The translations under genes were made by a program, and so were the position numbers. Source: Duganella qianjiadongensis (GTDB lineage Bacteria > Pseudomonadota > Gammaproteobacteria > Burkholderiales > Burkholderiaceae_D). From it: a DNA stretch of 64,000 bases. Where the stretch lies: assembly GCF_009857915.1 (NCBI RefSeq), contig NZ_WWCM01000002.1, positions 186,001-250,000 on the forward strand, read 5' to 3'. Positions 1 through 9,100 of the stretch are shown here, piece by piece; the first letter of the stretch is position 1; every line of letters starts with the position of its first letter. The notes below the pieces were generated by a model that was not told the DNA's origin, did not search any database, and worked only from the letters and a program-made list of their open reading frames with translations.

Positions 1-58
1 GCGGGTTTTCCCGCCTTACTCGATGTTTCCCACTGGAAATCCGAGACGACTAGCCGCC

Positions 59-1045
59 TCAGATACCGGCCTGGGTGACTTTCTGGTCAATGGCGCCAAA
101 GATGGACTTGCCGTCGCTATCGAACATTTCGATGCGGATGGTGTCGCCAAAGGCCATGAACGGCGTGCTAGGCGCACCATGAGCGATCATTTCCACGCAA
201 CGCTGTTCGGCGATGCAGGAATAGCCGCGCTTGCCGTCGGTATTCGATACCGTACCCGAGCCTATGATGGAACCGGCCCGCACGTTGCGCGATTTGGCCA
301 GATGGGCGATCAGCTGGGGGAAATTGAACACCATATCCACGCCCGCCTGCGGCTTGCCGACCAGCTTGCCGTTCCAGGTGGAATGCAGCGGCAGGTGCAC
401 TTTGCCGCCCTTCCATGCATCACCCAGCTCATCCGGTGTTACCGCGACCGGGGAAAAACTGGTGGCCGGCTTGGACTGGACAAAACCGAAACCTTTGGCC
501 AGTTCCTCGGGGATCAGGTTGCGCAGCGACACATCATTGACCAGCATGAGCAGACGGATACGCTGGTGCGCCTGATCGGGCGTCACGCCCATGGGCACAT
601 CGTCGGTGATCACGGCGACTTCTGCTTCGAAATCTATTCCCCATTCTTCACGGAACAGTGCAATATCGTCGCACGGCCCGATAAAATCATCGCTGCCGCC
701 CTGATACATGAGCGGGTCTTCCCAGAACGATGGCGGCAGTTCCGCCCCGCGCGCCTTGCGGACCAGCTCCACATGGTGCACATAGGCCGAACCGTCGGCC
801 CACTGGAAGGCGCGTGGCAGCGGCGCCATGCAGCGCGCCGGATCGAAAGCAAACGTGCGCCGCCCCCTGCCCTGATTCAGTTCCTGATAAATCGCATCGA
901 GCTGCGGCGCAATGAAATTCCAGTCATCGAGCGCACGTTGCAGCGTACGCGCCACAGTGTCGGCCAGTTGCGCCGTTTTCAGGTCGCGCGATACCACCAT
1001 CAGCTGGCCATCGCGGGTGCCGTCGTTCAGCGTGGCCAGCTTCAT
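59..1045 (-). CDS. Fumarylacetoacetate hydrolase (FAH) family protein
   Basis: A 328-residue protein opening MKLATLNDG, the typical start of the two-domain FAH-like hydrolases of proteobacteria. The core carries the family's metal-site region (EWGIDFEAEVAVITDD) and the late stretch GSIIGSGTVSN. These enzymes are Mg/Ca-dependent and cleave C-C bonds of acylpyruvates, or hydrate or decarboxylate related keto acids in aromatic catabolism. The exact substrate cannot be read from sequence, and no tyrosine-degradation genes are nearby. The ATG at 1045 overlaps the stop of the upstream rsuA in an ATGA junction, so the two are translationally coupled; a longer in-frame start at 1162 would lie deep inside rsuA and is rejected. 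A short GC hairpin at bases 1-15 lies downstream of the stop. Confidence 0.88.
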   Translation of the reverse strand: MKLATLNDGTRDGQLMVVSRDLKTAQLADTVARTLQRALDDWNFIAPQLDAIYQELNQGRGRRTFAFDPARCMAPLPRAFQWADGSAYVHHVELVRKARGAELPPSFWEDPLMYQGGSDDFIGPCDDIALFREEWGIDFEAEVAVITDDVPMGVTPDQAHQRIRLLMLVNDVSLRNLIPEELAKGFGFVQSKPATSFSPVAVTPDELGDAWKGGKVHLPLHSTWNGKLVGKPQAGVDMVFNFPQLIAHLAKSRNVRAGSIIGSGTVSNTDGKRGYSCIAEQRCVEMIAHGAPSTPFMAFGDTIRIEMFDSDGKSIFGAIDQKVTQAGI

Positions 1046-1761
1046 GCGCTCGGTACCAGCAATGCCAGCTGCTCCGGCGTCAGGTAGCACCACTCGCCCT
1101 CTTCCAGCGCCAGCGACTCCAGCGTCAGGCCACCGATGGCCGAACGGTGCAGCGCACTGCAATGGTTGCCGGCCGCCGCCAGCATGCGCTTGACCTGATG
1201 GTATTTACCCTGCTCCAGCACGATTTCAAGCTGGTGCTCGCCGCGCTGCACGCAATGCTGGGCCGCCAGCGGCGCCGGCTCATCATGCAGTTGCACGCCG
1301 GATTTCAGCTGGGCTATCAGTTCAGCGCTTACCGGCTGCGCCGTAGTGGCCTGATAGATTTTCGGCACATGGCGCTTCGGCGACGATTGGGCATGGATAA
1401 ATGGACCATCGTCAGACATCAGCAGCATGCCGGTCGTATCATGGTCGAGCCGGCCTACGGGCTGCAATTCGCGCCAGCTGAACTGCTCCGGCAGCAGGGT
1501 CAGCACGCCGGGATGGTGGCTAGGCTTGCGCGAACATTCGAAGTTGGCCGGTTTGTATAGCGCAATATACAGATGCTCACGGTACACCCACTCTTCTTCG
1601 AAGATGGTCAGCACCAGTCCATCGGTTTCTATGGATTCTTTGTAATGATCATGGACGACGCCATCAATACTGACTTCGCCATCATCGATTAGCGAACGGC
1701 AGTACTTACGGGTACCAAAGCCCTGCGATTGCAGGATACGGTCTAGGGATAGTTTGCTCAT
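1042..1761 (-). CDS. rsuA: 16S rRNA pseudouridine(516) synthase RsuA
   Basis: A 239-residue RsuA-family pseudouridine synthase. An N-terminal S4-like RNA-binding segment (about residues 1-55) precedes the catalytic domain. The family motif GRLDHDTTG sits at 103-111, with Asp106 as the expected nucleophile. The C-terminal GKYHQVKRMLAAAGNH and LHRSAIGGLTL blocks match RsuA closely. In E. coli RsuA makes pseudouridine 516 of 16S rRNA; RluB/E/F share the fold, so site specificity is inferred from resemblance. It is the first gene of a two-gene minus-strand unit with the FAH-family hydrolase. Confidence 0.87.
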   Translation of the reverse strand: MSKLSLDRILQSQGFGTRKYCRSLIDDGEVSIDGVVHDHYKESIETDGLVLTIFEEEWVYREHLYIALYKPANFECSRKPSHHPGVLTLLPEQFSWRELQPVGRLDHDTTGMLLMSDDGPFIHAQSSPKRHVPKIYQATTAQPVSAELIAQLKSGVQLHDEPAPLAAQHCVQRGEHQLEIVLEQGKYHQVKRMLAAAGNHCSALHRSAIGGLTLESLALEEGEWCYLTPEQLALLVPSA

Positions 1762-1843
1762 AGAACGATTTTACAGGATGGCACAGCACGGGGGAAAGCT
1801 GGCGATGTGCTCTTGACAACCATGTCCTAGACAAACCGATTCG

Positions 1844-1884
1844 TTGACGTACATCAAATCGAGCATAGGTTCACTTGCTAGACT
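1844..1884 (+). promoter_or_regulatory. Candidate class II FNR/Anr-dependent promoter
   Basis: TTGACGTACATCAA at 1844-1857 differs at one position from the FNR/Anr/Dnr consensus TTGAT-N4-ATCAA. A possible -10, TAGACT, lies at 1879-1884, giving a start near 1892. The box centre (1850.5) would then be about 41.5 bases upstream, the classical class II activator position. This implies activation at low oxygen of whatever lies downstream; the only reading frame there is the small one at 1940. Seen: box, -10 and spacing. Inferred: activity. Confidence 0.6.
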
Positions 1885-1890
1885 GAAACC

Positions 1891-1912
1891 TGATTAGGAA
1901 TCCGCCTAATCA
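1891..1912 (+). repeat. Perfect inverted repeat at the predicted transcript start
   Basis: TGATTAGG (1891-1898) and CCTAATCA (1905-1912) pair perfectly over 8 bp around the six-base loop AATCCG. The stem begins at the start site predicted from the upstream FNR-type promoter. It could be a 5' mRNA-stabilising hairpin or an operator for a second regulator. Confidence 0.55.
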
Positions 1913-1939
1913 ACTAGGAAAGCGCCGGAGAAAACAGCC

Positions 1940-2194
1940 ATGCCGAAAAACACCAAGCATCTAGCAATCAGTGCAAAAGTTGCGGCCAGCCACAGAGCCC
2001 AACTCATCATACAACAATGCCGCTACGCCCCGCAGGAAGATGGCGTGCCCATGGCTGGAAACCAGCTATGGCACGCCCGGCGTCAGGCCGGCTTTCTCGC
2101 CTGGCTGGATCAGGGTGGCTTTACTCAAAAGGAAAATACAAAAGAAAACAGCGGCATTGCACCGCTGTCTTCAACCCCGGCAGGGGCTGTATGA
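1940..2194 (+). CDS. Possible small hypothetical protein (84 aa)
   Basis: An 84-residue reading frame starting at an ATG with GGAG nine bases upstream (1927-1930). It lies about 50 bases downstream of the candidate FNR-dependent promoter. The product is basic and polar with no signal peptide, membrane span or recognised domain. Its 3' part overlaps an intrinsic terminator for the opposite strand, so the C-terminal coding potential is doubtful. The promoter and ribosome site argue for a real gene, while the composition does not resemble a known family. It could also be a leader or a small RNA. Confidence 0.35.
   Translation: MPKNTKHLAISAKVAASHRAQLIIQQCRYAPQEDGVPMAGNQLWHARRQAGFLAWLDQGGFTQKENTKENSGIAPLSSTPAGAV
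2130..2168 (-). terminator. Intrinsic terminator downstream of sppA
   Basis: On the minus strand ACAGCGG (2168-2162) pairs with CCGCTGT (2154-2148) around a seven-base loop and is followed by a T-rich stretch (TTTTCTTTTGTATTTT). This fits rho-independent termination of the sppA transcript, about 210 bases past its stop. Confidence 0.6.
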
Positions 2195-2344
2195 GGAATC
2201 GCAATTCACTCTAGGCTGCATCCGCGATGCAGTGTAGTAGTTCCATCTGTCTGATCAAGTTTGTGGTGAAAACAAATAAACTGTTTATATCGCCCCCCTT
2301 GGAAAGAACTACAGCTTCACTATAGCTCATCACATCAAGGATAC

Positions 2345-2371
2345 AAGTGAGATTTTCACCAATTCTCACTT
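2345..2371. repeat. Inverted repeat just 3' of sppA
   Basis: AAGTGAGA (2345-2352) and TCTCACTT (2364-2371) form a perfect 8 bp stem with an 11-base loop, immediately after the sppA stop. Neither strand has a convincing T-run, so it is more likely a 3' stabilising hairpin than the main terminator. Confidence 0.45.
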
Positions 2372-2374
2372 ATT

Positions 2375-3406
2375 TCAGCGCAACGCTGGCTGCACGCGCT
2401 CCATGCTGGCTTTCATGGCGCCTGCACCGAGCGCGGCGCCAAATTTCTTCAGTACCCGCTCAGGCAAGCCTTCATGCTGGGTGTAATCGATGATGTCTTC
2501 CGCCTTGATCACATCGCGCGCCACGCTATCGACCGTACCGAAAGCATCAGCGAGCCCCATATCGATGGATTTTGCGCCCGTCCAGAACAGGCCCGAGAAC
2601 ATTTCCGGCGTTTCTTTCAGACGCTTGCCGCGGCCATCGCGCACCACCTGAATAAACTGCTGGTGAATTTCGTTGAGCATGGACTGGGCATATTGCTTCT
2701 GCTTATCAGACAGAGGGCTGAACGGATCCATAAAACCCTTGTTCTCGCCAGCCGTCAGCAGGCGACGCTCGACGCCCACCTTGTCCATAATGCCGGTGAA
2801 ACCGAAGCCATCCATCAGCACGCCGATAGAACCGACGATACTGGCCTTGTTAACATAGATCCGGTCGGCACCGGCGGCAATGTAGTAGCAGCCGGAAGCG
2901 CAGATCTCGTCCACCACCACATACAGCGGTTTGGCCGGATAGCCTTTACGCAAGCGGTGCATTTCATCCACGATCATGCCGGCCTGCACCGGGCTGCCGC
3001 CCGGGCTATTGATGTGCATCACCACCGCCACCGATCCGCTATCGGAAAACGCCTTGTTCAGGGCAGGTATCACGACTGCAGCCGAACCGCTGCCTTCCGC
3101 TTCGATGGCCCCTTCGATCTCGATCAGGGCGGTATGCCGGCCCAGTGCCTCGCCATCGGAACCGGTCCAGCCCAGATCGAGGTAGGCGCTCAGCGCCACC
3201 ACCACCAGCACCACGGTAATGGCCTTGAAGAAAATACCCCAGCGGCGCGCCGCCTTCTGTTCGTTAAGCGCCGCAAAAACCAGCTTTTCCAATACTTCGC
3301 GTTCCCATGGCGCAGCCGCCACCGCAGCGCCAGAAGCTGGCGGTGCTATATTTTTTTCGGCGCCGTTATTCGGATTTTCCGCGTTTTCGCTGGTGTTATC
3401 GCTCAT
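2375..3406 (-). CDS. sppA: Signal peptide peptidase SppA, S49 family
   Basis: A 343-residue inner-membrane serine protease of the short, single-domain SppA type. A polar Ala/Asn-rich cytoplasmic N-terminus is followed by one membrane segment (about 58-76) and the periplasmic protease domain. The INSPGGS block is at 132-138, the nucleophile is Ser171 in CASGCYYIA, and the candidate general base is Lys223 in TAGENKG, forming the Ser/Lys dyad of the family. SppA degrades signal peptides left in the membrane after secretion. The start has an AGG-type ribosome site. The Rieske gene lies upstream in the same direction, 20 bases away, so co-transcription with rluC-HAD-Rieske is likely. Confidence 0.9.
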   Translation of the reverse strand: MSDNTSENAENPNNGAEKNIAPPASGAAVAAAPWEREVLEKLVFAALNEQKAARRWGIFFKAITVVLVVVALSAYLDLGWTGSDGEALGRHTALIEIEGAIEAEGSGSAAVVIPALNKAFSDSGSVAVVMHINSPGGSPVQAGMIVDEMHRLRKGYPAKPLYVVVDEICASGCYYIAAGADRIYVNKASIVGSIGVLMDGFGFTGIMDKVGVERRLLTAGENKGFMDPFSPLSDKQKQYAQSMLNEIHQQFIQVVRDGRGKRLKETPEMFSGLFWTGAKSIDMGLADAFGTVDSVARDVIKAEDIIDYTQHEGLPERVLKKFGAALGAGAMKASMERVQPALR

Positions 3407-3426
3407 ATTTACCTAGTTAACTACAT

Positions 3427-3798
3427 TCAAGCCCGCGCCGGACGCACATACTCATCCGGCTGCCAGTACAGCTGCTGGTCGCGCTCCACCACGCCGATAG
3501 GCCGCAGCCGGCCGCCCTTGCAGGGCCCGCCAGCACATTGGCCGCTTTCCGGCACATACACGGCGCCATGGGTGGAACACATCAGATACAGACCGCTCGA
3601 TTCGAAGAATTCGCCTTCGGCCCAGTCCAGTTCTATCGGCACGTGGGCGCAGCGATTCAGATAGGCATACGCCTGTCCGCCATAGCGCACGACAAAGCCG
3701 GTGGCATCATCACCGCCGGCAGTCACGGGGAAACGTACGCCCTTGCCCCCTTCCAGCACGGCATCGGCTGCGCAGATCAGGATTTCTTCAGTGGCCAT
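3427..3798 (-). CDS. Rieske [2Fe-2S] domain protein
   Basis: A 123-residue single-domain Rieske protein. The cluster ligands are visible as Cys50-x-His52 (RCAHV) and Cys74-x2-His77 (CSTHG), followed by a Cys88/Cys93 pair in the GQCAGGPCKGG loop. Such small proteins act as electron-transfer ferredoxins, but no partner oxygenase is nearby and the partner is unknown. The start at 3798 overlaps the upstream HAD stop by one base (TAATG), implying coupling; a start at 3819 would add seven residues. This gene between a HAD phosphatase and sppA, downstream of rluC, is an arrangement I recall from Burkholderiales. Confidence 0.85.
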   Translation of the reverse strand: MATEEILICAADAVLEGGKGVRFPVTAGGDDATGFVVRYGGQAYAYLNRCAHVPIELDWAEGEFFESSGLYLMCSTHGAVYVPESGQCAGGPCKGGRLRPIGVVERDQQLYWQPDEYVRPARA

Positions 3799-4457
3799 TA
3801 TGCGTGCTCGCTCAGCCATTGATGCAGTTCGGCCACCGTCGCCGCAGAGTACAACGGCTTGCAGGCAGCCAGCTGGTCAACCTGATGGGCGCCATACTGT
3901 ACGGCAATGCCCTGCGCACCGGCATTGTTTGCCATTAATAAATCATGGGTGGTATCGCCGATCATCACCGTACGGCGCATATCCTGCCCCAACTCCCGCG
4001 TTAATTCCTGCAACATGGCAGGATGTGGCTTGGAGAATGTTTCATCAGCACAACGCGTTGCATCGAACAGCGACAATACTTTGACATCGTTCATGGCACG
4101 GTTCAAGCCTACCCGGCTCTTGCCGGTGGCGACTGCCAGGAAATAGCCGTTTTGCGACAGCTCGGTCAGCATGTCATGTACGCCGGGGAACAGCGCCAGT
4201 TCGTGGTCACGCGACAGGAAATGGTAGCGGTAACGCTCCACCATGCGCGGGTAATAGGCCGGATCGATCTCGGGCAGCACGGCCTGCATGGCTTCATGCA
4301 GGCCGAGCCCGATCACGTGGGCCGCCACATCATCGCGCGGAATAGGCAAAGACAGGTCGCGCGCAGCGGCCTGTATGCACTTCACGATGGTCGAGGTGGA
4401 ATCCATCAGGGTTCCATCCCAATCGAAGACGATTAAATCAAATTGCTTTCTTGCCAT
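3798..4457 (-). CDS. HAD-IA family hydrolase, phosphoglycolate phosphatase-like
   Basis: A 219-residue HAD-superfamily phosphatase. Motif I is FDWDGTLMDS, with nucleophile Asp12 and acid/base Asp14. Motif II is the ATGKS block, motif III is the Lys in FSKPHPAML, and motif IV is MIGDTTHDLLMA. The helical cap between motifs I and II has the size of the Gph/PGPase group. Phosphoglycolate or another small phosphoester is the likely substrate, but specificity cannot be fixed. The ribosome site is GGCGGA just upstream. It lies 39 bases downstream of rluC and overlaps the Rieske start. Confidence 0.83.
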   Translation of the reverse strand: MARKQFDLIVFDWDGTLMDSTSTIVKCIQAAARDLSLPIPRDDVAAHVIGLGLHEAMQAVLPEIDPAYYPRMVERYRYHFLSRDHELALFPGVHDMLTELSQNGYFLAVATGKSRVGLNRAMNDVKVLSLFDATRCADETFSKPHPAMLQELTRELGQDMRRTVMIGDTTHDLLMANNAGAQGIAVQYGAHQVDQLAACKPLYSAATVAELHQWLSEHA

Positions 4458-4496
4458 GTAATCCGCCCTTGGGCCGGCTCCTCAGGATATTTACGA

Positions 4497-5495
4497 TTAG
4501 TTAACTGGTTTCCCCAAGCTTAACAAGAATCGCTCACATTCGGGGGCCAAAGCTGCTTGCAGCGTCATGATTTTGCCTGACTCCGGATGGGTGAACGTAA
4601 TCTGATAGGCGTGCAGGAACATGCGCTTGAGTGCGCCACGCTGGTCAGTAGCCTTCTGTAAAGCTTTGTTCAGGGCGAAATCGCCGTATTTGTCGTCACC
4701 TAATATAGGGAAGCCCGACGCCGACGTATGTACGCGAATCTGGTGGGTACGGCCGGTTTTCAGCTCCGCTTCCAGCAGCGCAAAGTCCTTGAACTTCTTC
4801 AGCAGGGTAAATACCGTGTGCGAAGGCTGGCCATCGGCCTGCACCGCTACCCGCCGTTCGCCATCGGCCGTACTATATTTATGCAGCGGCAGCTTGATAT
4901 GCTGGCGTGTGTTCTTCCAGTCGCCAGCCACCATGGTCAGGTAACGCTTGTCCGTATGGCCGTCGCGCATCTGTTCGTGCAGGCTGGTCAGGGCCGAACG
5001 TTTCTTTGCCAACAACAGCAAGCCGGAGGTATCGCGGTCCAGCCGGTGCACCAGTTCCAGAAACTTGGCTTCCGGACGCGCCGCACGCAACTGTTCGATC
5101 ACGCCGAACGACACGCCGGAGCCGCCGTGCACCGCCACGCCGGCCGGCTTGTCGATCACCAGCAGGTGAGCATCTTCGAAAATCACGCTGAATTCGGCTG
5201 CCGGCACATGGCTGCCGGCGGCTTTTTCGGCGATACGGATAGGCGGAATACGCACCATATCACCGGCAACTAGCCGGTAAAGCTGATCGATCCGCCCCTT
5301 ATTCACCCGTACTTCGCCGGAGCGCAGGATGCGGTAGACGTGACTTTTCGGCACGCCTTTGCAAACGCGCAATAAATAATTATCAATACGCTGGCCCGCT
5401 TCCTCTTCCGAGATGGTCACAAACTGTGCTTGCAGCGAATTTTGCGGGCGCTCTTGTGGTGTTGAAGGCGGGGAAACATCTTTTTGTTGCCTCAT
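4497..5495 (-). CDS. rluC: 23S rRNA pseudouridine(955/2504/2580) synthase RluC
   Basis: A 332-residue RluA-family synthase. After a polar N-terminal extension (1-25), an S4 RNA-binding domain (about 35-85) contains the SHVYRILRSGEVRVNKGR segment. The catalytic domain follows with HRLDRDTSGLLLLAK, where Asp153 is the expected nucleophile, and the late RTHQIRVH motif. RluC modifies three uridines of 23S rRNA near the peptidyl-transferase centre. It is transcribed away from rne, the usual arrangement in beta- and gammaproteobacteria. Confidence 0.92.
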   Translation of the reverse strand: MRQQKDVSPPSTPQERPQNSLQAQFVTISEEEAGQRIDNYLLRVCKGVPKSHVYRILRSGEVRVNKGRIDQLYRLVAGDMVRIPPIRIAEKAAGSHVPAAEFSVIFEDAHLLVIDKPAGVAVHGGSGVSFGVIEQLRAARPEAKFLELVHRLDRDTSGLLLLAKKRSALTSLHEQMRDGHTDKRYLTMVAGDWKNTRQHIKLPLHKYSTADGERRVAVQADGQPSHTVFTLLKKFKDFALLEAELKTGRTHQIRVHTSASGFPILGDDKYGDFALNKALQKATDQRGALKRMFLHAYQITFTHPESGKIMTLQAALAPECERFLLSLGKPVN

Positions 5496-6187
5496 TTGCT
5501 CTGTCTTCCCAGAAATCTCTCTAAGTCCTTCATTTTGAATATATAATCGTTTCGCTGCAGTGCATGCTGCGGAAAGTGTAAGAATAAAAGCACATTTTAC
5601 ACAGGGGCGTCTCCACTGGCCTCGCCTAATTGCAAATTCAGAGGAAAAAAATGTATACGCACCGCCCTTGCCGGGCTCAGGGTTGCACCGCAGTTGTAAT
5701 CGGAAACAGGCAGGGACGTAGAATTAAGTGATTGTATTGTAAGGATAAAGTCCGGGCAGATGGATCAAGGGTCCAGCTCTCCGGTTGATGAAGTAGATAA
5801 CGCTTGCCGTTTTTGCCAGACCCCGGGCTTTGCTGCACGTACGACGCACGGTTGCCAACAGCGACCTTAGCAGTCTGTGGCGTGCAGTATGCGAGCCCGT
5901 GCCGGATCTGGCCCAACCGAGGCTGTTCACCGCCCGCGATTCTCTGCCGTCCGTTGGGGCCGCATGGATGAGTTGCAGGTGATGCGAACACAGCGGCATG
6001 ACGATCGGCTTCATGCGCCCAGTTGCGGCCGCGTGGTACACCCCGAGGGGTGTCCTGCGCCTACGCACAGGATGGGCATACCCACCGCAATCACTCCCGT
6101 TCTCGCGTATATCCCTGTACCACGTCACCCGGCCGCCCAGCGACCGGATGACACAGAGATGACCTTAGGGTCGCGGAGTTTATAAAA
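5496..6187. promoter_or_regulatory. rluC-rne divergent spacer with a long rne leader
   Basis: 692 bases without a credible gene. A TATAAT hexamer lies at 5542-5547 with only a weak -35; if used rightwards it gives rne a leader of about 630 nt. The leader is GC-rich and can fold locally: ACACCCC/GGGGTGT (6038-6044 with 6047-6053), a nearby TCCTG/CAGGA pairing, and GACC/GGTC just before the ribosome site GGAG (6175-6178). In E. coli the rne 5' UTR (about 0.36 kb) is a structured sensor through which RNase E controls its own mRNA. The same role is inferred here from length and structure only. Short reading frames in this stretch lack coding character. Confidence 0.5.
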
Positions 6188-9100
6188 ATGAAACGCATGT
6201 TGTTTAATGCTACGCAGCAAGAGGAATTGCGCGTAGCCATCGTCGACGGTCAGAAACTGATCGATATCGACATCGAAACGGCGGGCCGCGAACAGCGCAA
6301 GTCGAATATCTACAAAGGCGTGATCACCCGCATCGAACCGTCGCTCGAAGCCTGCTTCGTCAGCTACGGCGAAGATCGCCACGGTTTCCTGCCATTCAAA
6401 GAAGTTGCACGCACTTACTTCCGTGAAGGCATCGATGTCCGCAATGCCACCATCAAGGAAGCACTGCGCGAAGGTCAGGAAATCATGGTGCAGGTGGAGA
6501 AGGAAGAGCGCGGCAACAAAGGCGCCGCCCTGACCTCCTTCGTCTCGCTGGCTGGCCGCTATCTGGTGCTGATGCCTAACAACCCGCGCGGCGGCGGCGT
6601 ATCGCGCCGTGTCGAAGGTGAAGAGCGTCAGGAACTGCGCGAAACCATGGACAAACTGGACCTGCCGCCGGGCATGTCCGTGATCGCCCGCACCGCCGGC
6701 ATCGGCCGCAATGTCGATGAACTGCAGTGGGACCTGAACTACCTGATGCAACTGTGGCGCGCTATCGAAGGCGCCGGCAAGTCGGCCCCGGGCGCGTTCC
6801 TGATCTATCAGGAATCGTCGCTGGTGATCCGCGCGATTCGCGACTACTTCCAGCCTGATATCGGCGAGATCCTGATCGATACCGACGAGATCTACGAACA
6901 GGCGCACCAGTTCATGAGCCACGTGATGCCCGACATGGTGCACCGTGTAAAACGCTACAGCGACGACGTGCCGCTGTTCTCGCGTTTCCAGATCGAACAC
7001 CAGATCGAAACGGCCTACTCGCGTACCGTACCGCTGCCATCGGGCGGCGCCATCGTGATCGACCACACCGAAGCGCTGGTGTCGGTCGACGTCAACTCGG
7101 CCCGCGCCACCCGCGGTTCCGACATCGAGACCACTGCCTTCAACACCAACTGCGAAGCTGCCGAAGAGGTAGCCCGTCAGCTGCGTCTGCGTGACCTTGG
7201 CGGCCTGATCGTGATCGACTTCATCGACATGGAAGTGGCCAAGAACCAGCGCGAAGTGGAACAGCGTCTGAAAGATGCGCTGCACCACGACCGCGCCCGC
7301 GTTCAGATGGGCAAGATTTCCCGCTTCGGCCTGATGGAATTGTCGCGCCAGCGTCTGCGCCCTTCCCTGTCGGAAGGTTCGCACGTGACCTGCCCGCGCT
7401 GCTCCGGTACCGGCCACATCCGCGACACCGAATCGTCCGCCCTGCAAGTGCTGCGGATTATTCAGGAAGAGGCCATGAAGGAAAACTCGGCCACCATCCA
7501 CGTGCAAGTGCCGGTAGACGTTGCGGCCTTCCTGCTCAACGAAAAACGCGGCGAAGTGCTGAAGATCGAAACGCGTCATCGCATTACCATCATACTGGTG
7601 CCGAACAAGCATCTGGAAACTCCGCACTACAAGCTCGAGCGCATCAAGCACGACGATCCGCGTCTGGAAGACCATCAGGCCAGCTACAACCTGGCCGAGC
7701 AGGCAGAAACCGATATGGCCTACAGCAAGCGCCAGAAGGAAGAAGCCAAGCCGCGTCAGGAAGCCGTGGTCAAAACCATTACGCCGGATCAGCCTGCGCC
7801 TATGGTGGAACGCAGCAAAGCCAGCGAAACCGTCATCAAGCCTGTGCCAGCACCGGCCCCGAGCGCACCGAAGAAAGGCTTCTTCGCCCGTCTGTTCAGC
7901 TTCCTGAGCCCTGAGCCGGCACCAGCCGCTCTGCCGCAGCAGCCGACCATCGTGGTAAAAGCTCCTGCCGGTGACCGTGGCGAGCGCAATGGCCGCGGCC
8001 CGCGTGGCCGTAACCGTAACGGCAAAGGTGGCCGTGGCGAGCGTGAAGAGCGCGAAGCTGGTGCCGCCGCCCGTCCGGCTAGCGAAGAAGGCAAAGCCGA
8101 GAGCACGGCCCGTCCGGCCCGTCCACCACGCCCGCCGCGCGAGCCACGTGAACCACGCGAAGGCCAGAATGCCGAAGCGCAGGCACCACGCGAGCGCGCC
8201 CCGCGCCCACCGCGTGAACCTCGTGGCGAGAAAGCCAATCAGGAAGTCAAAGCAGAAGAGCTGGCACTGAATCCGGCAGCAACGCTGAACGGTCCGGCTA
8301 CCGATGCTGCCAGCACCATCCTGAAAACCGCAGCGCAGAATGGTCCGGAGGGTGATGAGAACGAGGCAGCAGAAGGTGAAGAACCGCGCCGCCGTCGCCG
8401 CCGTGGTGGCCGTAACCGCAACCGCCGCGAACGCGAAGGCGCCGAGGGTCAGGAAGCCGTTGCTGGCGAACAGGATGAACAAGGCACGCTGCAGTTCACC
8501 GTGGCACCGGCCGAAACCGCTGATGCGCCGGTGGCAGCCGCCAGCGCAGCAGTTGCTCCAGCCGTTGTTCCTGTAGTTGCTCCAGTAGTTGCTCCAGTAG
8601 CTGCCGCAGTAGAAGCCGCTGTCGCGACTCCTGCAGCACCAGCAGCCGCTGAAGCAATGGTGGCCGCACCGGTTGCCGCCGTAGCGCTTGAGGCAGTCGC
8701 ACCAGCGCCAGCAGCCGACGTCGAAGCGCCTGTTGCTGCACCAGCGCCTGCCGCCAGCCCTGCTGTCGAAACTGCGCCAGTTGCCGCCGAAGTGGCTGCT
8801 CCGGCAGTCGCAGCGGCTCCAGCTGCAGAACCCGCTCCCGTTGTAGCGGAAGCCGTTGCTGCACCAGTAGTGGAAACGGTTGCCGCGCCAGTGGTCGAAG
8901 TAGCCGCCGCGCCAGTGGTGCCAGCTGCTGCCTTACCCGCCGCCGCTGAACCGGTAGCCGCTGCACCCGTGGCAGAAGCTACGCCAGTCGAAGCCAGCCC
9001 TGCAGTAGCTGCCGTGCCGGTACTTGCCGAAGCTGCTGTCGCGGCGCCGGCACCCGTTGCTGCACCAGCCCCTGCTGCGGCAGCGGATCTGCACGCTCTG

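Noticed and set aside
8100..8260. Repetitive Arg/Pro-coding DNA in rne as a possible repeat array or CRISPR-like element
   Set aside because: The repeats are imperfect, in frame and coding; there are no regular spacers.
6125..8482. A 785-codon open frame antisense to rne
   Set aside because: It is a shadow of the GC-rich rne frame: its translation is Phe/Arg/His-rich without domain pattern, while the plus strand is unmistakable RNase E.
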